Source: Narthecium ossifragum (lineage: Eukaryota; Streptophyta; Magnoliopsida; Dioscoreales; Nartheciaceae). From it: a DNA stretch of 64,000 nt. Below, piece after piece: positions 45,231 through 56,489 of this stretch (its first letter is position 1; every line of letters begins with the position of its first letter). The stretch covers positions 23,949,648-24,013,647 of the forward strand of contig OY986967.1 of the NCBI GenBank assembly GCA_963920575.1, in the 5' to 3' direction. The notes beneath the pieces were generated by a model that did no database searches, was not told the DNA's origin, and saw nothing but the letters and a program-made list of their open reading frames with translations. The position numbers and the translations under genes were made by a program.

Positions 45231-48200
45231 GTATGAACATAACTGAATAACTGTAGGGTGAACCCAATATCGAATTCATATATATCGAACATATATGTTC
45301 GATTAGATATCGAATTCATATATATCAATTATCTCTCCTTATTGATTAAGATATAACTAAGATATGATTAAGATTATTCTATAACAACAATCGTTCCTTA
45401 TCAGATTGATTAGCTAATAATACTTTTGTTTTGTCGATTAGTTAAACCTTTAATATTGTCTCGGAAACAGATGACCCTCATTCATCTCCATAATCTGCAA
45501 GCTTCTTTGTTGGACTAGTTGTCATTATTCAAGGAGAATAATCGGACGTGTCGCGCCCCGACCCGCAGGACCCAGACCGGGCCGAGACACGAGGGGAAAA
45601 AAAACCTACATCTACTAGCCTCAACTGGCGGAAACAGTTGAGACTACACACAGCTGGCGGAAACAGCTGACAACAGGCACAAGGCTGAAGCGAATACTAC
45701 AGCATCTATTAACAACTATTACAACCTACATATAATAGAGTTAAACAGAGATTAGTACAACAAGCTACAAGGGATCAACAGTCCCCAAAAAGAAGCTACA
45801 ACACCCACCGGGGTCTCCGTAAAAGCACAAACGAAACCATCCTGACCTTCAGACATGGTCAGGATCTGGCACGCTGCCACGAGACTGCCGACGGGGAAGC
45901 ATCGGAGGGGAACGGGGACCCGCACCTGCAAACACACAGTCCAGGTAGGAATGAGCAACAGCTCAGCAGGGTCCTACTCTACCACTCTCGCTAAGAAGGC
46001 AAAACCCAAACGAACCAACCCTGAAGCCAAGTACTGAGGCTTGCCAAGGATCCCATAAATCCCGTCAATAACCCGAAGGACTCCTGTCCCAAGTACGCCC
46101 CTCCGACAACCACTGCCCAGGGGTGAACAACTCCGACAATCCCTGACACAAGGTGGACATGACGCTACTGGTAGGACACCCTTCTCCAAGCGGGATCTCC
46201 ACACTTGGCGGAACGACCGAGGTTAAGACTACCACCTCTCAGTACTCCAAGCCACAGAGCCAACAGGACCCCTAACTCCTGACCAAAAAGCTAAGTCTAG
46301 CCAGGCCCCCCCAAGGTTCCTGTCCAACATACGTCCCTCCGATGGCCACTGCTCAAGGACTGGGCTACCTCCGAAGGTCCTTGACACAGGGTGGGCCGGA
46401 CGCTAATTGTAGGCCACCCTCACCCATACTGAACACCAGCATGAAGATACAAGTCGGGGTAACGGCGTCAACCACTTAGTCATTGATCACCGGAGTTCAC
46501 GGGTCAACCCCACCCAGTCTAGCCTAACATGTCTAATGCACAGGAAACAGGGCAGGATACTAAATAAAGCAGTAACAGGTAACACAACAAAGGCACACCT
46601 TCGGCCCATTTATTCTAAGCACTCCCGAGGATCATGACTTCCTTCGGTTCACCATAAAGCGATAAAGGGGCATAACCTATGGCCCCGCTACACTAAGCAT
46701 TCCCGAGGGTTCATTACTCCCTCGGTTAACCACAAAGCAGTAAACATTCAAGCATGATGAACAACATAATAAGCCCCAAGGGCAAATCCGTCAAAAAAAC
46801 TACTTACATGCAAAGCCCCGCGGGCAAAACCCTTGAAAACCCTCGCTGCGACTAAAGGATCGATCCTTTCCGAAGGAAGGATCGATCACTTAAGTAACAG
46901 TGAGCTTCCCTCGCTGGCGAGACAAAGATGATTGATCCTTCCTCCCAGGAAGATCGATCTTTCTCGAGACAGAGGGCGCCCTTCGAGTCGCAACAAGGAA
47001 GATCGATCTTTCCTCCCAGGAAGATCGATCTTTCTCGGGATGAAGGGTAACCATGCTAACCCAGGCCCCATGATCGATCTTCCCCCATAAGAAGATCGAT
47101 CATTTGCTGGGCACAGCAAGCCAACACAAGAGGACCGATCCTTCCTCCCAGGAGGATCGATTCTGATGGGTTCCGGCGCACTTCCGACCGGAAAACCGCC
47201 GGAAGGCACAACCAAACCTCACCAAACTTGGTGGGCTGGTAGATCTAAGCATCACGAAGCTACTCAAGGCTTCAAAACCAGGAAACAACAACCCCACAAG
47301 GAGATCTAACGAGAAACAAAACCGGATTTCAAACCCTCAAAAGCAATAGCCGGAGTTTGGAGTGAGAACCCTACCTCTTCAACGCAGCTTCGATCCACAA
47401 GGCCTAGCCTAGGACCTTCCTCGCCTCGCCACGAACCCAACGAGCCTTCAAGCTCCAGGAAAGGTGGCCGGAGGAGGAAGAACGGCGAGCGGAAACTCTC
47501 AGCCGGAACAGGGGAAGAAGCAGAGCCGGGAGAAGAAGAGGGAAGAAGAGAAAGAAAGGAAGGAGGAGGGGAAGGGGTAAGGCCGGGGGAAAGCCGGGGA
47601 AGGCGGGGAAAAGCTGGGGGAGGGGAGGGAAAGTCTTCCCTCCCCTGACAGGGGAAGCGACGGCCACCGCCGTGGTCGTCCTTCGAAAGCCACCGCCAAC
47701 GACTTCCAGGCACAGGTAAGATCGATCCTCCCTGCCCAGAAGTGAAAACTTGGGCTGGAAAACGGGCCCAAGCCCAAAACTTCCAAACTAGGTCCCACCT
47801 AACCTTTCTAACAAACACAAGCACCAAACAAGGTCTGTGTGTGTACACCCAGTGTGAAACGACCGCCAAGGCGCAATTTCCCAAATTGCCCTTGGGGTAA
47901 ACAACAAGCCACGGGAATAGAGGGACGGGTCCTCACAGGATGAGACTAACTACAGTATCATTTACTTCAATTGTGTATACACCATATATAATCATTGGAT
48001 GTCAATGATTAAGGCAGAGACTAGATTTATCAATAAGTTGATATCAATCGAGTGAGCTCAGCTCAGGTTAATTGACTTCTACATAATTAATTAAGTTAGG
48101 CAGCCCTCAAATTGCTGGAAAGTATATATGACTAGGTGGCCCCCATGCCACCTGGCACGGGTAACCACTCACCCCAACTACCCCCTAACCACCCACCCTC

Positions 48201-48863
48201 ACTGCCCTCTCTCTATCACTCAGCTGTCACGTGTCCACCTTGTTGCATGTATGAACATAACTGAATAACTACTGGGTGAACCCAATATCGAATTCATATA
48301 TATAGAACATATATGTTCGATTAGATATCGAATTCATACATATCAATTATCTCTCTTTATTGATTAAGATATAACTCAGATATGATTAAGATTATTCTAT
48401 AACCACAACCGTCCCTTATCAGGTTGATTAGCTAATAATACTTTTGTTTTGTCGATTAGTTAAACCTTTAATATTGTCTTGAAAACAGATGACCCTCATT
48501 CATCTCCATAATCTGCAAGCTTCTTTGTTGGACTAGTTGTCGTTATTCAAGGAGAATAATCAGACGAGACCAACTACGGTATCATTTACTTCAATTGTGT
48601 ATACACCATATATAATCATTGGAAGTCAATGATTAAGGCAGAGACTAGATTTATCAATAAGTTGATATCAATTGAGTGAGCTCATCTCAGGTTAATTGAC
48701 TTCTACATAATTAATTAAGTTAGGCAGCCCTCAATTGCTGGAAAGTATATATGATTAGGTGGCCCCCATGCCACCTAGCACGGGTAACCACTTAACCTAA
48801 CTACCCCCTAACCACCCACCCTCACTGCCCTCTCTCTATCACTCAGCTGTCACGTGTCCACCT
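45231..48863. repeat. Tandem duplication of a 0.62-kb unit, first copy holding a solo LTR
   Basis: The unit starts TATGAACATAACTGAATAAC (45231 and 48248) and ends GCTGTCACGTGTCCACCTTG. Setting aside the 2.39-kb LTR, the first copy is about 623 bp, the same as the second (48248-48863). It holds a perfect 16-bp palindrome CGAACATATATGTTCG in each copy. A more diverged end piece recurs at 52051-52170. Confidence 0.85.
45549..47937 (-). mobile_element. Solo LTR, family A (2389 bp)
   Basis: It begins TGTCGCGCCCCGACC and ends GGGTCCTCACA, with flanking repeats GGACG (45544-45548) and GGATG (47938-47942). The empty site in the second tandem unit (near 48567) confirms both ends. No internal domain is present, so two LTRs recombined. 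It contains five GATCGATC-type pairs at 22-bp offset (46858-47162). Confidence 0.92.
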
Positions 48864-51800
48864 TGTTGCGCTGGAAGACACCCCCAATGCTAAAATCCAT
48901 CACTAATCGAGAAGTAAACAATCACACCAAAAGAATAGAGGGAGAGAAAATAGAGAGAGCACACCAAAAACACAAGTATTTATGTGGTTCGGCAATAGCC
49001 AACATCCACGGGCGACACGGCGAGATCAATCTACTAATCAAGATGAAGGAGTACAAATGTCGCGCCCCGACCCGCGAAAGCCCAACCGGGCCGGGCGACG
49101 CGAACCGGAACCTAACAAACGCGGAAGAAAAGCTGGCGAGGGTTCCCTCTAACCTATTGGTCTCCCTAACAGTTCTCCAAAGCACTCCCAAATTAAAGAT
49201 ACAACAAAGATTAGCAAAACCTCGAACCACAGATTTAAAACTCAAGTGTTAAATATACAAATCCTCGCAGAGGGGAAGATTCAAGTACAACATCACTCCC
49301 GTAGGAGACTAACTAGCAAAAGGGGTAAAAGCAGTAAATATCGCCACCTCTCAAAAGCCACCAGGCGCCGCCGCACCGCCGACCAACTGCCCGGTAGGGG
49401 CCACAGAGGAAGAGCTGACGCCTGCACCTGCAAAACGCAGCCCGGGTAGGAGTGAGCACTAAGCTCAGTAGGGATCTACACTACGACACACAGAAGGAAG
49501 AGGGAACGCAACAGTGTCGCCCTCAAGAAAGACCTGGGTGTATAAAGGGGTCCCATAACCCTACCGCGTGTCCCTGAGGCCCTCGATCATGGTCTTCCAG
49601 CCGGGCTAATCACATGTCAGGTCACACTCAGTAGCAGGAAACGGCACTGCTGACTCTCAACAGGACACTGAACACTGTTTGGTGGGAAGAGACACCACTG
49701 AGTAGGCAAATCCTCTACTCAAGAGTTTTAAGAAAAGCCGGACACCGGCTACACCTCATATCCGACTCGAGGCCGACACGACCTCTACAATCATCAAGCA
49801 ATAAGTGCACCAGTCATCTAGGCCTATCATCGAATCGACTGGGCACCACCATTCAAACCGGGTCCAAACAACCCAACCCCGGTCCTAGGGCTAAGTCCGA
49901 GCTTCCAGCCTCGGGACGGCGACCCAAAGATCACCCACGCCCTAACCAATGCAACTAATGCACAATTCAAGGATGCATGCTATGACATACACAAACAGGT
50001 GATAGGCATGCAACAGTATGTCAAAGATAGCATACAAGTCAACCGGATCGCTGCAACGGTACTACCAACCGCTGGCAGCCGATCCGCAGCGGGTCCCGGC
50101 ATTATGACGGTACCACGACCGTCGACCGCGGACTCCTGCAACGGCAAGCAACCCCGAAAACCACTGATGAATAGTAACAATATAATATTATATTCCGAAA
50201 TATAATATTATAATCAAAACACTCAAAGCCTCTACTTAGGGGCTAATTGATCCCGTCGATCCGACGTCCAAACGAAGTAGGATTCAAGATCCAACTTAAC
50301 CACCAGTAGGTGTATACACTATGATCAACATATCCAAAAATCATAATCATCCAACGGTTGGATTAACGGGAAAATGCTAATCAAAAATCGTTAATCAAAC
50401 TAACTTACCCATTAATTGCTGCAACGCAGCCCTACAGCAAACAATTCATAAGAAATCGTAGAAAAATCAGAAAATTACGAAACAAGATAGAATGGAAATC
50501 TAACGAATCGATCTACAACGATTATGTTTATGAAAAGCCAAGATCATGTACTCGCCGGCCGAAAAACTCGCCGCAAGACGGCTGTTTCTCAGGAACAGCA
50601 GAAAACCAGAAATCCGAGACTAATCATGCATAAAACCTACTCAAATCTTAACCAAATAACATGAAACTCATATCCGAAATTCTAACTGGTATAAGGAACC
50701 CAACAAAATAAGAATCAACAAGATCCAACGGTTAGATCTCAAGAAAACCCGAAATAAACACCAGTAGGTATAACCCTACCTAGCTGCGCTTTCGTCGGCT
50801 GATTCCCCGCGATTTGATCACCAACAAGCTTCCAAACCACTTCAGGGATCTTCCTCTCGTTGTCACAAATCCAACGAGCCTTAGAACGCCGAAAAAGATG
50901 GCCGGAGGAGGGAGAACGGAGGTGAGGAAGTGGCTGCCGGAAAACAGGGGAAAAATAGGGCTCTCGGGAGAAGAAAGAAGGAGGAAGAAGAAAGGAGGGG
51001 AAGGAGGAAGGGAAGGGGAAGAAATAGGTGGAAAAGGGGGAGGGGACAGCCGGGAAAGAGGGGAAAAAGTGAGGGAAGGGGAGGGGAAGTCTTCCCTCTC
51101 TGACAGGGGAGAGCGACGGCCAACGGCGGCCGTCCTCGCGAAGCAGAAAATCAACCGACTTATGAATGATCGATCCTTCCTCAAGGGAGGATCGATCCTT
51201 CATGACGATTTCACAAGGCTTTCTGGCACCACAAGGATCGATCTTCTAGCTAGGAAGGATCGATCCTCTTTGTGCTGAAAGCTAAACTTGGGCAAGAACT
51301 CAAGCCCAAGTCCGGATCTTTCGATCCCGGGTCCACCTAGCCGTTCTAAACAAACACTAACACATATAAGGCCAGTGTGTGCACACGCGGGTGTGAAACA
51401 AACCAACAAAGCGCAATTTACCAAATTGCCCTTGCGGTCTACAGCGAGCCACAGGGGTAGAGGGACAGGTCCTCACAACAAAGTAGAGCAAAAGCCTCTC
51501 TCAAAAGGCTCTCAAGCTCTCTCCAAAACCCTCTTATTTTTCCCTTTGATTTAGGGTTACAAACACTCTATTTATAGCCTCCAAAGAGCCCAAACCCCGG
51601 ATTAGATCTGAGCCCTCGATTTGCCTATCCAATAGGAAGTGATCGATCATGTTATAGAGGAATGATCGATCATTTTTCTTGAGCGTCGTAGGATTCCAGT
51701 ATCTCGAAGAAGATCGATCACTTATAGAGGAATGATCGATCATCTTAAGACGTGCTCTCTGTCACATTTGTCTGCAATGAGAGATCGATCTTCTATGCCA

Positions 51801-51979
51801 TCAAAGATCGATCATATATGTCAATAGAGCTGCTACATCTAGAAGAAGATCGATCATCTTATTTGGGATGATCGATCATTGTAAAATTGAGTCTCTGTCC
51901 GGAAAAAAATGCAAAGAATGATCGATCATTTATGGCTAAGATGATCGATCATTAGTAAAAAATGAGCCAATAGTCAACA
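48864..51979 (-). mobile_element. 3' LTR of family B, interrupted by a family A solo LTR
   Basis: It is read on the minus strand from TGTTGACTATTGGCTC (51979) to GCGCAACA (48864). Next to it, 51980 to about 52045 reads on the minus strand as a purine-rich CAAGGTGGAGATT just before the LTR, which looks like a polypurine tract, so this was a 3' LTR and a little internal sequence survives. Without the nested element it is 691 bp and matches the solo LTR at 55473-56120. It is probably Ty1/copia. It carries five GATCGATC pairs. Confidence 0.85.
49058..51477 (-). mobile_element. Solo LTR, family A (2420 bp), nested in family B LTR
   Basis: The termini are TGTCGCGCCCCGACC and GGTCCTCACA, with a perfect 5-bp duplication ACAAA at 49053-49057 and 51478-51482. 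It matches 45549-47937 at the ends but differs much in the middle, and its first 260 bases match the 732 and 3402 LTR ends. Two GATCGATC pairs (51168/51190, 51236/51258). No coding sequence. Confidence 0.93.
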
Positions 51980-52391
51980 AATCTCCACCTTGGCGAGATT
52001 TCCAAAAACAACCAAATAACCTCTTCATCTCCAAGATTCAGAATAGATAGGTGTCACTCACCCCCACTACCCTCCTAATCACCCACCTCCACTGCCCCAT
52101 CTCTCTTCCCATCTCTATGACTCAGCTGTCACGTGTTTCCTTCTCTCAAATCCTCTCTCTATGACTTAATTGTCACGTGTGAGAAAATGAATGAGTTAGA
52201 TTGTGACTCACAAAATTTGATCTTATATAATAGATTGAATGGTTGCTTCTCTTGTTAATCTCTATTCGCATATCAATTGTCCTGTATGTAGTCATCTTTG
52301 GTAAGAGATGCTATGCCGTGATGTCACGGCTGCTATTTCTATGCCGTGATGTACTCGTTCATTCGTAGTTGGAGAGCGCACAACCACCTTA

Positions 52392-53418
52392 GGGCATCCG
52401 TCCATTGCCCTTCCCTATTCTAGGGAATCAAATGTAGGAAAATGGGTAAAAAGGGTGCTGCATTTAGCTACCCTTGCTCTTCCCTAGGGAGAGCTACAGT
52501 ACTGCCCCCACATGTACGGAAGGTAGGAGAGCGCTATTCACCATTCTATCAAACTATGATAAAATAATAGTTGCTGCTCGTGAACTATTAATAAAGTAAC
52601 AAATATATTATTAGTTACCGCATCCAATTGCATTTACTGTCCCACATGTGGAGCTACAGTACTGCCTCACATGTAGGGGATGTAGGGGAACACAATTCAC
52701 CATCCTATCAATTAAATTATGATAAAATAATAATTGCTGCTTGTGAGCCATTAATAAAGTAACAAATATACTATTAGCTACTGTCTCCGATTGCATTTAA
52801 TTAGTAGAACTATTGGCATATATAAAATTAAATATTATTTATTTTATAATGTACTTTAATATAGATATATCTCAAAGATTAATGATATAATATAGTATTT
52901 AAGCATTTAACTAATAGAACTATTGACACAAAATTGTATATTATTTATTTTATAATGCACTTTAATATAAATATATATCAAGATTAATGATATAATATAA
53001 TATTTAAGCATTTAACTAATAGAACTATTGACACAAAATTGTATATTATTTATTTTATAATCTACTTTAATATAAATATATCTCAAAGATTAATGATATA
53101 ATATAATATTTAAGCATTTAACTAATAAAACGATTGACACAAAATTATATATTATTTATTTTATAATGTACATTAATATAAATATGTCTCAAAGATTAAT
53201 GATATAATATAATATTAAATTACTATAACTATATAATTGTCAAATAATAAATGAAGAATGGAATAGAAAACTATGAGAGAATGAATATTTTAGTAACGTA
53301 ATGAATGGTTTAGGAAAGCTTATATATAATGTTGTGAATAGAGAAGCTGTAAGATAAAAAACTAATATTTATTGAAATATTTTAGGATAGATAGATCGAA
53401 AAGCTGACGCGAATGCCC
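52392..53418. mobile_element. PIF/Harbinger-type MITE with internal tandem arrays
   Basis: The ends GGGCATCCGTCCA and (reverse complement) GGGCATTCGCGTCA are flanked by TTA (52389-52391 and 53419-53421). GGGCAT termini and a TTA duplication are typical of Harbinger MITEs. Inside is a two-copy repeat of about 165 bp (52490-52800, around GAGCTACAGTACTGCC) and a 106-bp array. No transposase. Confidence 0.8.
52796..53220. repeat. Tandem array, four copies of about 106 bp
   Basis: Copies start near 52796, 52906, 53011 and 53117 with TTTAACTAATAGAACTATTG-like sequence and contain TTATTTATTTTATAATGTAC. The last copies are nearly identical. Confidence 0.9.
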
Positions 53419-53729
53419 TTATAAACACATAAAGCCAATGCACTTTTTTTTTTTCTTAGACGGAGAAATTAAGCCGAGGCTACTCCCCCGGACACACTAC
53501 ACTGGGTGACTGCCATGCATTGCTAATAGGTGCTTGTGATGCTGTTAAAAATTTCCATATATAGATAGTTTAATTGCTCTCTACTTAGACTACTTTAATA
53601 CCTTTTTGAAGGGGGTGACCGTCATGCATTGGCATTGCTAATGGGCTAGCTACTTGCGAAGCTGTTAAACATTTTCTTATTGTTGATCCTTTCAGTTCGT
53701 TCAAGGGTATTGTCATGCATCAATAATAT

Positions 53730-53995
53730 GTTAGGATCTAGAGGAGAGGAGGAAGAAGAAGCAAACAAGCACAGACACAAGATTTACATGGTTCATCCCA
53801 GAATAGGACTACGTCCACGGAGTCGCTGGAGGTTTTTCACTATCACAGAGGCAAAGAGCCAAATACATCATACATATGACGGCCGCCCTTCAAACCCTCA
53901 TATCCTAGGGTTTCGGCACATAGAGAAAATTACATAAACTACCCCTATCAACATACGCGCTAACCCGGACCCCGTCAACTCTGCGTAGTGCGTCA
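53730..53995 (-). mobile_element. Possible copia-like LTR fragment
   Basis: It contains CAAGATTTACATGGTTCATC and ACTACGTCCACGGAG, phrases found near the ends of copia LTRs read from the minus strand. Upstream, 53503-53700, the phrase GCATTGCTAATRGG with flanks occurs twice. Limits are unclear. Confidence 0.4.
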
Positions 53996-54165
53996 TGGTC
54001 GGGTCCAGAATGATCAGGCTTCACAAACTCAACATAATAGGTTACATCTCTATATGCAGATCTACTTATAAGCATCTCTCTTGCTTTTTCTTTTTTTTGT
54101 TTTGAGAGGGAAAGAAGGATGTTAACCGCTGACGAGCCAAGCATCTCTCTAAATTGGCATAATCT

Positions 54166-54485
54166 TAGCTATGCTCTGTTTGCTCTGCTATAACTCCACA
54201 ATAGGCCTTCAACGCATTCTCAGCCTTGCTTCCTTCCTCCGAGAACCTGAATCTCATGTACTCCTCAAAGACGTAAGGCTTATACAGCAGCACATCTTTT
54301 TTGAGGTTGCATCCGAGGCGAACTCTCCTGATCCGGTGAAACCCAATATTTTGATAGCCGCATTAATGCATGGTTGATTCCATTTGAGAATCAATGTGAT
54401 TCTCCGATCTCAAGCTTTATAAGATCATTCTCCGCGAAATTTATTCCAGCTTCTCCATGTTTTTGGCGAAATTGCATACCGTGTA
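54166..54485 (-). pseudogene. 2-oxoglutarate dioxygenase, fused pieces of exons 2 and 3
   Basis: 54166 to about 54290 matches the last 40 codons of exon 3 of the gene at 57648-59694, and about 54305-54485 matches the 5' half of its exon 2 (same NFAKNMEKL region). The 3' half of exon 2 with the HxD iron ligands, intron 2 and the start of exon 3 with the third His are deleted, so it cannot be an enzyme. Exon 1 of the same pseudogene is at 56303-56480. Confidence 0.85.
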
Positions 54486-54639
54486 TAAATGATGCAAACA
54501 AATAAATCTCATTAGTCCATCTTGATTGTATAAATGTGGAGAAAAGAATTATATAACATGTAAGTTATGTAATTGGCTAATTTATGATCAAAACATGACA
54601 GTATGTATCTAGGACACAAAGCAGTGTAATTGTCCTTAG

Positions 54640-55293
54640 ATAAGGTGCGTTTTTATTGAATCCTATTTGAAGACATCTGCAGAGCTATAGGATTGCAAGA
54701 TTGCTGCAATCTTTGGATTGTTTGGAGCTGATATGAGGAAGTTAAAGGACAAATAGTGCAACTATTGTTGACTGGCAACATCACACTGTGTGCATAGATC
54801 AAACATCGAAGAAGAAACAAATCTGCAACTTTTTCCAAGCTCGTGAATCAAGTTCAGCTAGAAGAAGAAGACAACTGGAGCTTAACATAGAAAAAAGCTT
54901 TGCAACTTTGCTTGGGTCATGAATCAAGATTCAAGATCAGCTACCTATAAGTTAAACTACTATATAAGGGTTGATTAGGGTGTGGGTGTAGGTTTTTGGG
55001 CAAGGCTTGATAGGAAGCAGCGGGTGGCAGCCAAGAAGAATTAGGGTTGTAGAGGCTTGAGAGAAAGCAGAGAGGCAGAGAGATCTGTAAGTACATTCTG
55101 GGAGGGAAGAGAAATTTATATGTGAGAGTTAGATAGATTGAGTCTGTAAATCTCCTCACATAGTGAAGCCCTTCTTCCCGTGGTTTTTCTTTTGCGGTAA
55201 TTTGCCGAAAGGTTTTCCACGTTAAAATCCGGCGTCTTCTTCTTCTTCTTATATTGCTTTCCCATCTTTGTTCCCTTACCATCAAATTCCTAA
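54640..55293 (+). mobile_element. Probable copia-like LTR remnant, plus strand
   Basis: It contains a TATA-like CTATATAAGG (54959), GGTTTTCCACGTTAAAATCC and a CTTCTTCTT run, and ends TTCCTAACA at 55293. The left end is estimated. A further fragment with GAGTTTTCCACATTAAAAAC lies at about 55394. Confidence 0.5.
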
Positions 55294-55472
55294 CATAATG
55301 AAGAGTCGTTGCAAACATGTTGTAAGTGAATTTGTACACCATTTATCAGTAGTGCATTGGTTTGGGTGTCAGACTCATGGTTTTTTATCCAGTTGAGGAG
55401 TTTTCCACATTAAAAACCCATGGGTGTTTGCGTGTGTGCTTAGTGTTCTCCATACTGATAGATAGTTAGGTT

Positions 55473-56120
55473 TGTTGACTATTGGCTCGTTTTTTACATA
55501 AGATCGATCATCTTTGACATAGATGATCGATCATTCTTTGCAATTTTTTCTGACAGAGAGCACGTTTTGCAATGATCGATCATCCCCTTTGAAATTATCG
55601 ATCTTTCTCATTGCACACAGAAGTGACAGAGAGCACATTGTAAGATGATTGATCGTTCCTCTACAGACGATCGATCTTCTTCGGGATGCTGAGATTCTAA
55701 GGACGCTCGGGTATAAATGATCGATCTTTCCTCTATCAAAGGATCGATCATTTATTTGTAGATGGGAAATCTGATGGCTCAGATCTATTCCGGATTTAGT
55801 CTTTTTGGAGGCTATAAATAGATGTTTTGTAACCCTAATTTTGTGGGAAAAATAATAGGGTTTTGGAGAGAGCTTGAGAGCCTTTTGAGAGAAGCTTTTG
55901 CCCTACTTTGTACTCCTTCATCTTGATTAGTAGATTGATCTCGCCGTATTGCCTTTGGATGTAGACTATTGCCGAACCACGTTAAATCCTCGTGTTATTA
56001 GTGTACTCTCTATTTTCTCTCCATCTATTCTTTGATTACTGTTTTGAGTTGGTTGGTGTGTTTTGTTTCCTTCTTGATTATTGGTGGATTTTAGCTTTGA
56101 GAGTGCCTTCCGGCGCAACA
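55473..56120 (+). mobile_element. Solo LTR, family B (648 bp)
   Basis: It starts TGTTGACTATTGGCTCG and ends CCGGCGCAACA with a perfect duplication AGGTT at 55468-55472 and 56121-56125. A TATA-like GGCTATAAATAG lies at about 55809. It carries four GATCGATC-type pairs. It sits between the exons of the dioxygenase pseudogene, in intron 1. Confidence 0.93.
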
Positions 56121-56302
56121 AGGTTGTGTTAGAATCTACACTGCACATACGAGCTTGCATCTCAAGCGTTCAATCTTATGTCTGTTTGAAGATTCTAACT
56201 AACAGCTTTCTACAAGAGCTTGATATCTACTTTAATGATAAAGGAGACTTGCTGCAAGCTGTGTTAGGTGATCATTAGGGGTTTCTTTTCTTCATAACAA
56301 AA

Positions 56303-56480
56303 TGTAGGATTGCCATTTGGCCACATGAGCCTTGTTAACTGCTCGACGCAGTCGAGTGACAGGGCGTCGCCGACACAAAGGCTTTCGTAGGGAATGGCTG
56401 GCAATGTCGCCTTGTAGCCGCTTAAGACGCTGTCGGTGGAGTTTAGCTTCTTGGTTTCGAGAGGCAGTGCAAATAGCTCT
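56303..56480 (-). pseudogene. 2-oxoglutarate dioxygenase, 3' half of exon 1
   Basis: It reads ELFALPLETKKLNSTDSVLS, then PYESLCVGDALSLDCVEQLT and MWPNGNPTF, as in exon 1 of the intact gene. The sequence before ELFA is missing and is replaced by unrelated AT-repeat sequence (TATATATA at 56538-56560). The 5' part of an exon 1 that breaks at the same ELFA position lies at 26067-26276. Confidence 0.85.
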
Positions 56481-56489
56481 GTGCGCACT

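Noticed and set aside
47306..47884. 192-codon minus-strand frame in the solo LTR
   Set aside because: GC-rich, purine/pyrimidine-biased LTR sequence; the corresponding frame is not kept in the copy at 49058-51477.
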